64,000 bases of DNA from Epiperipatus broadwayi (Eukaryota > Onychophora > Udeonychophora > Euonychophora > Peripatidae): positions 4,151,244-4,215,243 of the forward strand of contig JAQFVV010012418.1 in assembly GCA_028023455.1 (NCBI GenBank), read 5' to 3'. Shown one piece after another: positions 38,827 through 48,488 of this stretch. The first letter of the stretch is position 1, and the number at the start of each line of letters is the position of its first letter. The position numbers and the translations under genes were made by a program. The notes under the pieces are model-generated. The model saw only the letters and a program-made list of their open reading frames with translations, did not search any database and had not been told where the DNA came from.

Positions 38827-38934
38827 TTATTATTATTATTATTATTATTTTTACGTATCAAATGCGTTGACCGGGAAACGAACCCAGGCCAGCTGCTTGG
38901 AAGGCAGCTATGCTAACCACTAGGCCACCAACAC
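38827..38934 (-). repeat. tRNA-Gly(UCC)-derived SINE or retropseudogene with (AAT)n tail
   Basis: Minus strand 38934 to 38863 folds as a complete tRNA. The acceptor stem is GTGTTGG/TCAACGC with two wobble pairs, the D-arm contains TAGTGGTTAGCA, and the anticodon arm CTGCCTTCCAAGCAG puts TCC (Gly) in the loop. The T-arm is CTGGG-TTCGTTT-CCCGG. The T-loop has T where nearly all tRNAs have A58. No T-run terminator follows directly; instead an (AAT)n tail lies about 15 bp downstream. That tail and the altered T-loop favour a SINE-like retrocopy over a working tRNA gene. It shares its tgtcaag leader with 15519. Confidence 0.7.
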
Positions 38935-38940
38935 TTGACA

Positions 38941-39954
38941 AAATACAGATTTCCATTTATCATGTTTGCATCAAACTTGATTTATTATGACAACTGAGTA
39001 AATTGTAAAAAATTCATGGTAAAAAGATTTGCTCTTTTGTGAATTTTTCACAATGTACTAGGTTAAAAAACAAAACAAAACGCCTAAGCGATTTAAAAAT
39101 GCCATTTTTAAAATTATCAAATTAATTGTCTTGCATTTTCTGTAATTAAATTATGACATCAATACTTTCTAAACTTTAAAGAATTTAATGTAAAATTAGA
39201 ATTTATCGAAAACGTTGAACTATAGACTTATCTTGCCATTTAAAAGTACAGTACCTTACCTTAAATCATTGGGATTTGTTGATGAAGTCAATGTAAAGGC
39301 TGAATACGTTTAAAATTCAACTAAAAAGTATTGATAAATAAAAATGGAATAAATGTTTATCCAGTTTAAATAAAATTCTGATTTCAAAACAATTTTTTTT
39401 TTTAAATATTGGCTTCAAGATCAAAAACTAAAGACAAAACTTTTCTGCAATTAAACTAAAAACACACAAAAAAAATCTTTACTCACACATAGCAATAAGG
39501 AAATGTGAAATTCTCAAATTTTCATTACTATTACTTGGAAATTAATAAATAATCCTTCATTTTTACTAACCGAGTTGTTTATAAATGATTTTAAATTTGA
39601 AGATAAAATTGCTAACGAAAAAAAAAATTATAATAACAACATATAGAATCAATATTAGGAATGTATCCCTGCATATTTCTTTTAAGGCTTCAAAAAAGAA
39701 TCAAAAGATATTTCAGTTAATAACAAACTTCTTCCTGCCACCATATATATATACACACTTATTCACACACAAAAAAAAACATATATATATACACTTAATA
39801 TATATGTAACTCATTTAGTTTTTTTATTAAGTAATTCATGTTGTGTTTTTATCATTGAGTTAAATGATGTAAAGTATTAATACATAATACTTGTATGGAA
39901 ATAAGTTAAGGAATATATTGACAAAATGAACATTAAGAAAATAATTCATTAATT
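38941..39954. other. AT-rich DNA, no gene recognised
   Basis: Nothing beyond AT-rich DNA with (TA)n/(CA)n patches at about 39743-39800 is visible. Confidence 0.5.
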
Positions 39955-40225
39955 ATTCACATGTGTAATATTTTTAACAGATGTTCACATGGGAATATTT
40001 AGTATGTGGAGTTTTCATTTATAATTATTTAATTAGAAGTCTCTTACTAGGATAGTAGCCACTCAAGATTAACTCCCCAAGGCTGAGAAAAAAGTGAAAC
40101 TATCAGAGTGCTGCTTTAAATTTACTATAAGAGATAAAGTGATGCAGTTTACATATATAGGTGTAAAAACAAAGTTATCATAAACTTTCAATTTTCTTAT
40201 ATTATGGCTACTGTCATATTAAGAG
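39955..40225 (+). repeat. Left arm of an inverted-repeat element split by a gypsy insertion
   Basis: The sequence aligns with the reverse complement of about 45165-45450. Clear blocks are ataattatttaattagaagt with tcttactag, and aaggctgagaaaaaagtgaa followed by actatcag, matched in the right arm by ctagtaagag, ctgatagtttcaatttcttt and ctcagcctt. Identity is moderate, so the host element is older than the insertion. Confidence 0.65.
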
Positions 40226-40762
40226 TGTGGTGTCATGGACAATTGTTTGAAATTTATTATGTAAATAGTAAAATTAGAAAATTAGGGGGATTCATAAGTA
40301 TAGAATTGTATGACTAAATAATATTAGAAGTGAATAACTAAATAATATTGGAATTATCTAACTAAATAATTATAGATCTAATGTTACAATGTCATGTAAA
40401 AAATAACCTTCTATGGTGTGAAGGTTTAAGTGAAATCTACCACCAAAATGGGGATTAATCAAAACCTGTAGTTAGCAGACCCTATAAGGAGAGGCACTTA
40501 TGAAATTAGAGATATGTTTTGTTTGAACTCCAGGAATTGGGTATATTGGTGGGATCCCTCTACCCAATTTCTGGAGTTCAAATAAAACATCTCTAATTCA
40601 ATGAGACTATAGTGGCTCTAACAGGCAGATCTATGATACCTAACTTTAAAGAAGTGCTTTACCATCACATGTAACAGTTATGTATGCAATTGAAATTTGC
40701 TGAAAATTAAACTAATATTTTAACTTACCCAATCTTTCTAAATTTCTCATTTGTTTGATGCA
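40226..40762 (+). repeat. 5' LTR of gypsy element
   Basis: It begins tgtggtgtcatggacaattg and ends tttgatgca. It is about 537 bp against about 571 bp for the partner at 44588. It contains a hairpin (about 40507-40587, arms around tttgaactccaggaattggg) of which the second arm is missing from the 3' LTR. Confidence 0.85.
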
Positions 40763-40780
40763 TTGGGACCAGCAAATAAA
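40763..40780 (+). other. Possible primer binding site
   Basis: Directly after the 5' LTR lies ttgggaccagcaaataaa. The TGG start is expected of a tRNA 3' end complement (CCA), but I cannot name the tRNA with confidence. Confidence 0.4.
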
Positions 40781-40869
40781 CATCGGACTTCAGTATTAAA
40801 CCAAAAAAGGCTAACCGTGGCTGGAGATAAATTCATGCATTGAAAATAGCAGCCAACATACAATTGTGA

Positions 40870-41545
40870 ATAGCAGACTTCGATGTTGAAAATCCAGGCA
40901 ACTGGCCATTATATGTAAAATTAGTAGAGAAACAGTTCCTGGTAAATAGCATCAAAGAAAATCATATAAAAATAGCTACTCTTTTGGGTTTTGCAGGGAT
41001 CAAAGTATTGGAAATAGCCAACCATTTGTGTGAGCCAGATGAGCCTGAAATGTTACCATATAATGAGGTAGTTGCAAAATTAACTGTAGAGTTCTGCCCT
41101 CTACTATTAAAACATATCGCAAGATTATATTTTAGACTACGATGACAGGAAAAAGGTGAAACCTTTAAGGAATATGATGCAGCTCTATGCAACTTAGCAA
41201 AAAATGTGCTTATGGCCAGTTCTTAGAAGAAGCACCCCTCAAACAATTGTTACTAGGATTACATAAAACAAAATTCTGCAGACAGTTACTAGCGGACTCG
41301 ACCATAACATATAAGGAAGCAATAAAAAGGAAATGGCACATGAATTAGTAATCGACCAAATTAAGGAATATATAAATAACATCACAGCATACACAGTATC
41401 AGTCAATCCAAGGAATAGTCAATTGAGAAGGGAAAGGCAGGGATCAGAAAGATTATAAGTGCAATCACATATGTTACCACTGTGGAAAACCAGGACACCT
41501 TGAGCAAAATTGTAGTCAATCCCAGCAAAAACAATCAAGCCATGG
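40870..41545 (+). pseudogene. gag: gypsy gag with CCHC zinc knuckle, broken
   Basis: Gag forms the particle and binds element RNA. The N-terminal part (about 40885-41215) includes a WPLY segment and an ATLLGFAGI stretch near 40975-41000, typical of the helical capsid-like region in insect and mollusc gypsy elements. Near 41457-41520 the translation reads CYHCGKPGHLEQNC, a perfect C-X2-C-X4-H-X4-C knuckle. At least two frame changes or stops separate the parts (about 41140 and 41445). No intact start is visible. Confidence 0.8.
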
Positions 41546-41561
41546 ATTATGAGGACCTCTG

Positions 41562-42164
41562 GTGAGGGATTTTGACCAATTAAGTTTAAGAAAGCAATCC
41601 CCCAAAATGTATGATATAAAAGCATTAAAGAGGGCAGAGTCCGAAATTAAGCAAACATTATACATAGAAGGGAAGCATTTCAAAATGGAAATAGATAGCA
41701 GCTTGGGAATCCCTCTTATGTCTTTAAGAGATTGGAAGAACATTACTAAAGAAAACAGATTTTCTGAAAAAATCGAGAGAACTGAAGTTTGTGCTAGAGA
41801 CATAAATGGAAACATGGTTGAGATTGTTGGAAGAGTTATGGTGAGAGTGAAATTGAACATAAACAGCACAGTGCTACCATTATTTATAGAGCATAAACAA
41901 ATAAACCCACTAATTGGTAGGAACTGGTTCCAACCACTGGGAATCATGATCAGTATAATAAAAAAAATTAATATCGGAAAAGAAATACGAAGTAAATTTC
42001 CACTTCTATTTAGTACAAAGTTAAGCCAAATACAAACAACACTGGTGCAACTAGAGTTGAAGGATCATTCAATTCCTGTAATATGCAAAAGCCAGAAAGT
42101 ACCATACATACAGAAAAGCAAGGCAGAAGAAGCACTGAATGACCTTTGCAAAAAGATATTATAA
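41562..42164 (+). pseudogene. pol: gypsy protease and start of RT, partial
   Basis: This 200-codon frame holds the aspartic protease. At about residues 42-52 it reads KMEIDSSLGIPLMS, which aligns to the family's DTG/DSG-A active site; the Gly after D-S is replaced by Ser, so catalysis is unlikely. LIGRNWFQPLG near residues 116-127 matches the conserved L-x-GR-x-W-L end of the protease. The last 50 residues lead into the RT with the VPY-x-KSKAEEAL segment (family: VPYA-x(n)-VEEEL). The frame is then cut by a stop. Confidence 0.8.
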
Positions 42165-42830
42165 GCCCAACTGAAGATGCAGATTGGGTTACTGCAACCC
42201 AGCCCTCAACACAAGGGAGGCTCTAGCCCTCTTGGAGAAGACTTCACATTTTGCCAAGATCAGTTTCCATGCTGCATTCCATGAAATACCCATGATCAAA
42301 TAAACATCAAAGTTGCTGACCATAATGACACATCTAGGGTTTTTTAAATATAATTGGATACTAAAATTTTTCAAGCAAAGATGGATCATTTGGTAAAAAG
42401 AATTGACAGGAGTCATCCCATATTATTATGATATCCTTATTATAGCTGTCTCTGAGGAAAACCTCAGATGATTAGTCATCTAAGTGTGCAGGAGGTTGGA
42501 GAAATTAGGAACAACAGTGAATGCTGATAAATGTGTATGGAGCACTCAGAAACTTAAATTTTTGGGACACATAATATTTAGACAGGGTAAATTCCTAGCA
42601 CCCAAGAAAACAAAGGCAGTGAATAATGCACCTAGTCCAAGGGATGAAAGAACTTCAGGCATTTCTGGGACTTATCAACTACTTTGAAACTTTCCTAAAG
42701 AGGAAAGCTCATGTCACTCAACCACTGTTCAACTTGCTGAAGAAAAACCAAGTCTGGGAATGGACATCAGAACATGGAATGTCCCTAATAAAACAAAAGC
42801 CCTACTGACATCGGAGAAACCACTAGTGCA
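42165..42830 (+). pseudogene. pol: gypsy reverse transcriptase, heavily broken
   Basis: Around 42409-42465 the translation gives GVIPYYYDILII, aligning to the family's Y-L-D-D-I-L-I box; the first catalytic Asp is Tyr. After a stop, 42484-42625 carries the thumb-like block (LGTTVNADKC, LKFLGHIIF), then a -1/+1 shift moves into AFLGLINYFETFL near 42660-42700, the connection to RNase H in gypsy pol. The fingers region at 42180-42400 has many stops. It is inactive on both motif and frame grounds. Confidence 0.8.
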
Positions 42831-43101
42831 TTATGATAACAAGGCAGAATTATGGTTGACAATGGATGCATCAGAGTATGGAGTAGGTGCAGTGCTAACA
42901 CACCCCACCCCTAATGGCAAAAGACCAATAGTTTATGCCTCCAGGACTCTATCTAGTGCTGAAAGAAATTACAGCCAAATAGATAAGGAGGCATTGGCAA
43001 TAATTTTCAGAATCAAGAAATTCCACCAATATTTGTACGGATGGAAATTTACCATAACCACAGATCATAAACCATTGCTGGGAATATTCACCTATTTCTG
43101 A
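42790..43101 (+). pseudogene. pol: gypsy RNase H domain, fairly well preserved
   Basis: RNase H degrades the RNA strand of the RNA/DNA hybrid. The frame keeps the landmarks TMDASEYGVGAVL (first Asp), SQIDKEALAI (Glu), and TTDHKPLLGIF (Asp), in the expected spacing. This is the most intact part of the element. It reads to a stop at 43099-43101, where the family would continue towards the integrase. The frame starts mid-domain because the preceding RT is in another frame. Confidence 0.85.
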
Positions 43102-43451
43102 TCACCTGAGCCCATGGACATTATGCTGGATTACCATACTTTTGGCTTATAACTACAAAGAACAATATAGGAGTGGCAAATTGATCCAACATGCTGACAC
43201 AAGGTTGCCAGATACCTCAGAAGAAGAAAAATCAATCATATGTCAATTACATTGATGATTGGGAATTGAAAGTGGTGAATATTAGACACATAGCCAAATG
43301 GACAAATGCTGATACAGGTTACCAAATATTTAAGGGTTAGATCAGAAAAGGTTGACCCAACAGAAGACCTAAAAACTTTCCAATAGCATTTTGGAATACA
43401 CATGCTCAACTATCAATCTGCAAGAGTTGCATCCTCAATGGCAACAGAGTT

Positions 43452-43925
43452 GTGATACTTCTAAGAGGCCAAAACAAAGTCCTAAGTTTACTTCATAGCA
43501 GTCATCCCAGGATAGGGCATGCAGAGGCATTGGCAAGGAGTTATGTTTGGTGGCTGAAACTGAACAAGGAGATAAAAGCATTCACAAAAAGCTGTGTAGA
43601 CTGTCAAGCAAATACTGGACAGAAAAAGAAGGAATATAGTCCATGGCCATCAGCTACAATAGTTTGGGAGCATGTTCATATGGATCATGCCAGTCTTTTC
43701 ATGGGATACATTTTCCTAGTACTGGTTGATGCTTACTCACATTGGATAAAATACAGAATCATTAAAAATACTGGGACAGATGAAGGCATCAAGCCTTTAA
43801 GTTCAATATTCACAACCCAAGGATATCCTGAAACTCTAGTCATGGACAATGGTCCAGGTTTTGCTTCATCAAAATTTGAGGAGTCAGAGGGATTAGACAT
43901 ATCCATGCACACCATACCACCTTGA
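43452..43925 (+). pseudogene. pol: gypsy integrase, N-terminal zinc domain and partial core
   Basis: The frame begins with the HHCC zinc domain (HPRIGHAEALARSY, then CVDCQ near residues 48-52), followed by the catalytic core: HMDHASLF carries the first catalytic Asp and VMDNGPGF the second. A stop falls at 43923. In the DNA beyond it, the third block reads NRLAQNAVK where family members have an E at the NGLAE position, so the third catalytic residue appears to be Gln. The zinc pairs seem complete. Confidence 0.85.
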
Positions 43926-44310
43926 AAGCAATAGGTTAGCTCAAAATGCTGTAAAACCACTAAAATGCACTAAGAAAGTAAAACCCTGCCAAGATATCAG
44001 AAGCATTAGACCAAATACTCTTATAGCAACATGCCACTACAACAGCAGTAAGCAAAAAATCACCAGATGAATTGTTCCTGAAACAAAGATTGCAGACAAA
44101 GCTAAACTTGTTACTTTCTGAACTAACCAAGAAAACTGGAGAATCAGAGTATGAGTTCATCATTGGCAAAAAGGTATGGATTAGAGATTGTCTGCAGGAA
44201 ATATGAATAAAAGGTGAAATAGTAAGCATAACTTCAAAGAATATTGTGACAGTGCAAATGGAAGATGAGATGGTATACAAAAAACATTTTAACCACCTTC
44301 ACCACTGGAG
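43926..44310 (+). pseudogene. pol: gypsy integrase C-terminal remnant
   Basis: After the core, translation in shifted frames gives a FIIGKKVWIRD segment near 44158-44190 and a YKKHFNHLH segment near 44275-44300. These match the GDxVWxR and WxxHxxQL landmarks of the gypsy integrase C-terminal (GPF/SH3-like) region. The frame is interrupted several times. Confidence 0.65.
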
Positions 44311-44572
44311 TTGTCCGAACTAGAAAGGAAGATACCCCAACCAAAATAATGAGAACAAATCAAAAGAGACTAAACCAGAGATCAGCGAGATCCAAGTTGC
44401 TAACCCAGAAATCCAAGCATAAATTAGAGAAGCAGATAATATACAACAGTCAGAAACAGAAAATTAGAGTGAAGAGGATCAGTCAAGAGATGAGCAAGGG
44501 TACCAGCACCCAAAATGAAATAGAAAACCACCCAGATACCTAAAAAACTTTGTGAAATAACTGATAATTCTG
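44311..44572 (+). pseudogene. Polar tail of gypsy pol, no defined domain
   Basis: A Lys/Arg/Gln/Asn-rich open stretch (about 44300-44541) lies between the integrase remnant and the polypurine tract. Such charged tails are common after gypsy integrases. There is no sign of an env gene (no signal peptide or membrane segment). Confidence 0.5.
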
Positions 44573-44587
44573 AAGTGGGAGGAGGAG
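44573..44587 (+). other. Polypurine tract
   Basis: The sequence aagtgggaggaggag directly abuts the 3' LTR start, which is where plus-strand DNA synthesis primes in LTR elements. Confidence 0.75.
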
Positions 44588-45158
44588 TGTGGTGTCACAG
44601 ATAAGTTAGTTTAGGATTGTTTGAAATTTATTATGTAAATAGTATTGTAAAATTAGGGGGATTTGTAAATAAGTATAAAATTGTATAACTAAATGATATT
44701 AGAATTGTATAATTAAATAATATTGAAATTATGTAACTAAATAATTATATATCTAATGTAATGATGTCTTGTAAAAAATAACCACATATGGTGTGAAGGT
44801 TTAAGTAAAACTTACCACCAAAATACCTTTCCTTATAAGGTGAATTTGGGGATTAATCAAAACTCATAGGGACTAGTGAATAACTCAGCAGACCATATAA
44901 GGAGACGTATTTATGGAATTAAAAGTTGTTTTGTTTGAACTCCAGAAGTTGGGTGTGTAAGTGGGATATAGAGGGAGAATTGGGGCGGTAAAAAATAAGA
45001 AATTACGGTAGCCCTAATGGGCAGACCTATGATACCCAACTTTAAAGGAGTGCTTTACCTTCTTATGTAACAGTTATGTATGTAATTGACATTTGCTGAA
45101 AATTAAACTAAAAATTTAACTTACACAATCTGTCTAAATTTCTCATTTGTTTGATACA
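44588..45158 (+). repeat. 3' LTR of gypsy element
   Basis: It starts tgtggtgtcacagataagtt and ends ttgataca, with the same internal landmarks as the 5' LTR (aaatttattatgtaaatagt, ggggatt, tttgaactccag). It is longer, and where the 5' LTR has the second hairpin arm it has unrelated sequence (ggagaattggggcggtaaaa). Confidence 0.85.
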
Positions 45159-45164
45159 TATACA

Positions 45165-45450
45165 TCTAAGAGCTTTTTTATTTTAACTTACCTACACAAA
45201 AAGTAAGAAAATCAAAATTTTTGTGATATTTTAGTTATCACTGTAATCTATATTAGATGTAAAGTGGCTTCTTTTGATTGTATTAACCTGATAGTTTCAA
45301 TTTCTTTCTCAGCCTTGAGCAGTTAACTTTGATTGGTTCTGCTGTTCTAGTAAGAGTTTTTTAATTAAAAATAATTATAATCAGAAAACTACAAATACTA
45401 ATAAATTTTATATCATTTGCACATGTGGATAAAATTGTGAATAGCCAAAT
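45165..45450 (-). repeat. Right arm of the split inverted-repeat element
   Basis: It is the partner of 39955-40225 (see that entry). The arms were probably adjacent before the gypsy element inserted between them. Confidence 0.65.
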
Positions 45451-45867
45451 TGTCTATCATACTATTATTACTATTTCTGTATTTGTTGTAATATTGTGTA
45501 AGTAATAGAATAACTAGGCAGTAAAGTGCAGTGACTAAGCAGTAACATTTGCTTAACATAAGCAGTACATTTCCATTATTCTTGTTAATGATCTATTTTA
45601 AATAGTCAAGAAAATAATTTCTCATATACTGAATAATTGATATAAAAACCTTATGCAACTGAGACCCTTAGAATAGTAGATTCAAGAACTAAAATTTCCC
45701 AAGCCTAGATAAAAAAATAAAAAATATTATTTTAGTAATTGAATGGAAATGGAATGCTCATGACCAGCTTAGAGACTTCCCATATGATTATTGTGAGCAA
45801 ATAGTGTCATTAAAAATAGTTTGTTATAGTGGTTCTCAAAATATGGATATCAAGTATATTTGCTATG

Positions 45868-46034
45868 AGAAATTTGAATGAATCCAATGTTTTAATGAGA
45901 AATTTGAATGAATCCAATGTTTTAACACTTATAATTAATTTTCCAATGACATTTAGAAATAAAATCAATTTTATATTAGTAATAAATTATTTTGATATTT
46001 TTTTTGATGATTATTTTGATATTTTTTTTGATGA
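45868..46034. repeat. Two short tandem duplications (29 bp x2, about 25 bp x2)
   Basis: At about 45868-45925 gagaaatttgaatgaatcca with atgttttaa occurs twice. At about 45986-46034 ttattttgatattttttttg with atga occurs twice. The 76-codon frame here (45829-46059) is just translation of these repeats. Confidence 0.85.
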
Positions 46035-46194
46035 ATATTATCTAAAAATTATAGTTTAGGTTATACATAATGCTTATAGAAATTTTTTTTTTTTTAAAAA
46101 ATTAAGTTTTAAGTACGCTATATACGGGGATAATATTGACATTAACAGCTGTATATGCATCATTTTATTTCTTGTATTTAAATAAAATTCAATA

Positions 46195-46564
46195 TAAAAC
46201 TTAACAACTATGAGTTTATTAACTCAACATATAAATGTATATAAATCTTTATATTTTCAAGCAGCTTGCTTGCATAATTGTTCTCACTTTAAATTCAGAT
46301 ATATAGTCACAAATCTTTTCATGTTAGACACAGTGCATAACATACTAGATTATACATCTTCACTCAGTGGATTTCTTGGACTCTATGTATGACACACACA
46401 CACCTTAATATCATTGCTGCTACTCTCCTTCTCTTTTGTCTAGACCGACTTTAGCAGTTTTTATGCACATTGCATAATTTGCTTAAACAGCACATCTTCA
46501 CATAATTGATATTTAATATTCATTTGTATACTTCTCATACATTAATTTTCTAGAGTGTTAAATA
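46195..46564 (-). repeat. 3' LTR of the minus-strand gypsy-type element
   Basis: It is the partner of 48489-48876, sharing ctcagtggatttcttg (ctcaatggatttcttg there), gacacacacacac and ttctagagtgtta. Confidence 0.75.
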
Positions 46565-46574
46565 TAGGGAATTT

Positions 46575-47300
46575 AATTCACCTTCAGTTTCAGCAAGCAT
46601 CAAAATCATCCAGGTAAGGACATTCCTTGCAAAAGACTATTCATTTTTGCTTGAAACATATTTTAAGACAAGAGTAATTTATTATACTTAAATAGTTCCA
46701 AGTGAGTATTGATAGTTAAGAGTTCAATCATTCTTTTTGTTACTGGAATTTGATGGAAATGTTGTCTTTAAATCTAAGCAAAGTGTATTGTTTTCTGTAG
46801 TGAAGCTAATACCTCCTGAAAACTAGATACAGGATGTGATCTTTTTATATATTTGTTCAGGGTCACATGAGTTCCCTCTGGCTTTAATATTACTACAACT
46901 AGTGTTGCCCATAATGTCTCTTCACTAAGTGTAGCACTCAACATTTCTTCTACTTTAGTCTATGAGACAAAAGAAACTTGTCATGGTTTATATACAGATT
47001 GTTGAGCATTATGTAATAATTCTATGACAACCTGTTATGTGCTTATCTCTGATGGGCCATAATTAAAAAGATGTAAAAACTTTTCTTTGACTTTTAATTC
47101 CATCTGTACACTTTTATATTATTTTAATTCATAATTCATAATAGTTTAAACCAATTTTATTTTAGAATTGGGATTAAATCTCTCATCACAATATACAAAG
47201 GTAGATTTTTAACTCTCAAATTTACTTTTACTGGAGTAGTTACTATCTCTCATATATCTATCAAGTTTTAGTTTACATCAGTCATGGCATCAGATTTCAT
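46575..47300 (-). pseudogene. pol: Protease/RT remnant ending at the YLDD box
   Basis: Going down the minus strand, a RDLIP-like protease end lies near 47190, an FQAKMNSLLQGM segment (family: FQ-x(2)-M-x(2)-LLQGL) near 46625-46665, and 46616-46593 translates to YLDDFDAC in a neighbouring frame, keeping both catalytic Asp residues. About 30 bp later the 3' LTR begins. Everything after the RT active site has been lost, probably by an internal deletion. Confidence 0.65.
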
Positions 47301-47540
47301 TATTATTATGTGTCTCTTACATAAGAAACAGATATGTTTCATTGTCAATTTCCATTCTGATTTTTTGTTCAAGAATTCAAACATCCAATCTCATATGATT
47401 ATTGCCAATATTTATCTTTTTGACATTCATTTCTCTTTTGCAGATCCTTCCCCTTGATTTACAATCTGATAATAATTCATCTTCACACCTTCTCTCTCTG
47501 TATTTGGCAATGTTCTTTTACTCCACAAGTATAGCATCAG

Positions 47541-47785
47541 TCCTTTTTAAATTTACATTTCTTTTTTGTATGTCCCTTACTGCCACAACAATAGCATATT
47601 CAGGTGTTATTTATCCTATTACAGTTTTTTTAGTCTTTTTTAATATTACATTTCTTTTTTGTATGTCCCTTACTGCCACAACAATAGCATATTCAGGTAT
47701 TATCTATCCTATTACAGTTTTTTTACCCTCAGCATTCGCTTTATTTATACTTATTTTGGATTTATTTATCTTTGTACTATTTTGA
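47541..47785 (-). pseudogene. gag: Gag nucleocapsid with duplicated CCHC zinc knuckle
   Basis: Minus strand 47596-47555 and 47689-47648 each translate to CYCCGSKGHTKKKC, a perfect C-X2-C-X4-H-X4-C RNA-binding knuckle. They lie in the same frame 93 bp apart because a 93-bp unit (31 codons) has been tandemly duplicated; the two DNA copies differ at only a few positions. The + strand open frame of 127 codons over the same DNA is a shadow: its apparent repeat of LFCMSLTATTIAYSG is the antisense reading of the knuckles. Confidence 0.8.
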
Positions 47786-47789
47786 AACT

Positions 47790-48488
47790 CTTCTGCAATA
47801 TTCAACACAATTTCATAGGTTATATATTTTATTTGGTCTGGTTGGATGTTAATCCAGCTTCATTCAGCAGAACTTGTCTGAAATTGCTGTCACTCATTTC
47901 ATAAAAACTGGTCCAAAAGCTTGCCATTCAACTCAGCACTGACATTGCACTTTTTAGCAAGTATGTGTAATCCTACATCAAAATCTTGAATTTTCTCATG
48001 TTGTACCTGAGCTTCTTTTTCTAAATGTAGACACTACACAAGTTTTGTTGTTTATTGGCTTGAAATGTATGCCTAGCTTTCTTTTAACCCTCTGTAAGGC
48101 ACTTCCTTTGGAACTTTCTGGTCACCTAAACAGCCATCTGCAATTCATTTTTATCAGCTATTATCATCAATGTCACTATTTTTACCTGGTCTTCTATTAT
48201 GTTATTGTAAGACTATATCTCTCTAAATGCTTAGCATAAATTTGCCATCCTAACACATTCTTTACATCAAACTTACTAATGAAGCTATTTAGAAGTGCCA
48301 TTATTTTCTCTTTATTAATATTCACTCTTAAATTTTCTGTATAAGTTTTTCTTGAAGTATTAGACTGTGCTGTTTTATTATATGTATTAGATGACTTTCT
48401 TATAACTTCATTTAGATTTCTTTGACTATCAACTGCATCTTTCTGCAATATACATATGTAATATTGACATTCCAGCTCAACATAAAAG
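47790..48488 (-). pseudogene. gag: Gag N-terminal/central region, broken
   Basis: The minus frame 48502-48197 runs from the LTR into a helical, charged stretch (MALLNSFISKFD then GWQIYAKHLE near its end), the type of sequence seen before capsid-like domains in Gag. The reading continues with frame changes to a YEIVLNIAEEF segment near 47800. Identity as Gag rests mainly on the downstream zinc knuckles and the LTR context. Confidence 0.6.

Larger units (their letters stand above)
40226..45158 (+). mobile_element. Ty3/gypsy LTR retrotransposon, complete layout, inactive
   Basis: Two LTRs starting TGTGGTGTCA and ending in CA enclose gag, protease, RT, RNase H and integrase in the Ty3/gypsy order (integrase last), followed by a purine-rich tract before the right LTR. 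At about 4.93 kb it is near the usual gypsy length. LTRs differ by many substitutions and an indel block, and coding frames are interrupted many times, so the insertion is old. The flanking 5 bp do not match directly; aagag lies before the left LTR and again 9 bp after the right LTR end. The element sits in the middle of an older inverted-repeat element. Confidence 0.9.

Noticed and set aside
38863-38934. Functional tRNA-Gly gene
   Set aside because: T-loop position 58 is altered, wobble pairs weaken the acceptor stem, no T-run terminator follows, and an (AAT)n tail suggests retroposition. Not fully excluded.
41516-41947. 143-codon minus-strand open frame
   Set aside because: It lies antisense to the gypsy protease region, whose + strand frame has family landmarks.
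45829-46059. 76-codon frame with repeated RNLNESNVL
   Set aside because: It arises from a 29-bp tandem duplication in AT-rich DNA, with no homology seen.
47402-47785. 127-codon + strand open frame with an apparent repeated hydrophobic (membrane-like) segment
   Set aside because: It is the antisense of two CCHC zinc knuckles on the minus strand, which explain the repeat exactly and fit the LTR context.
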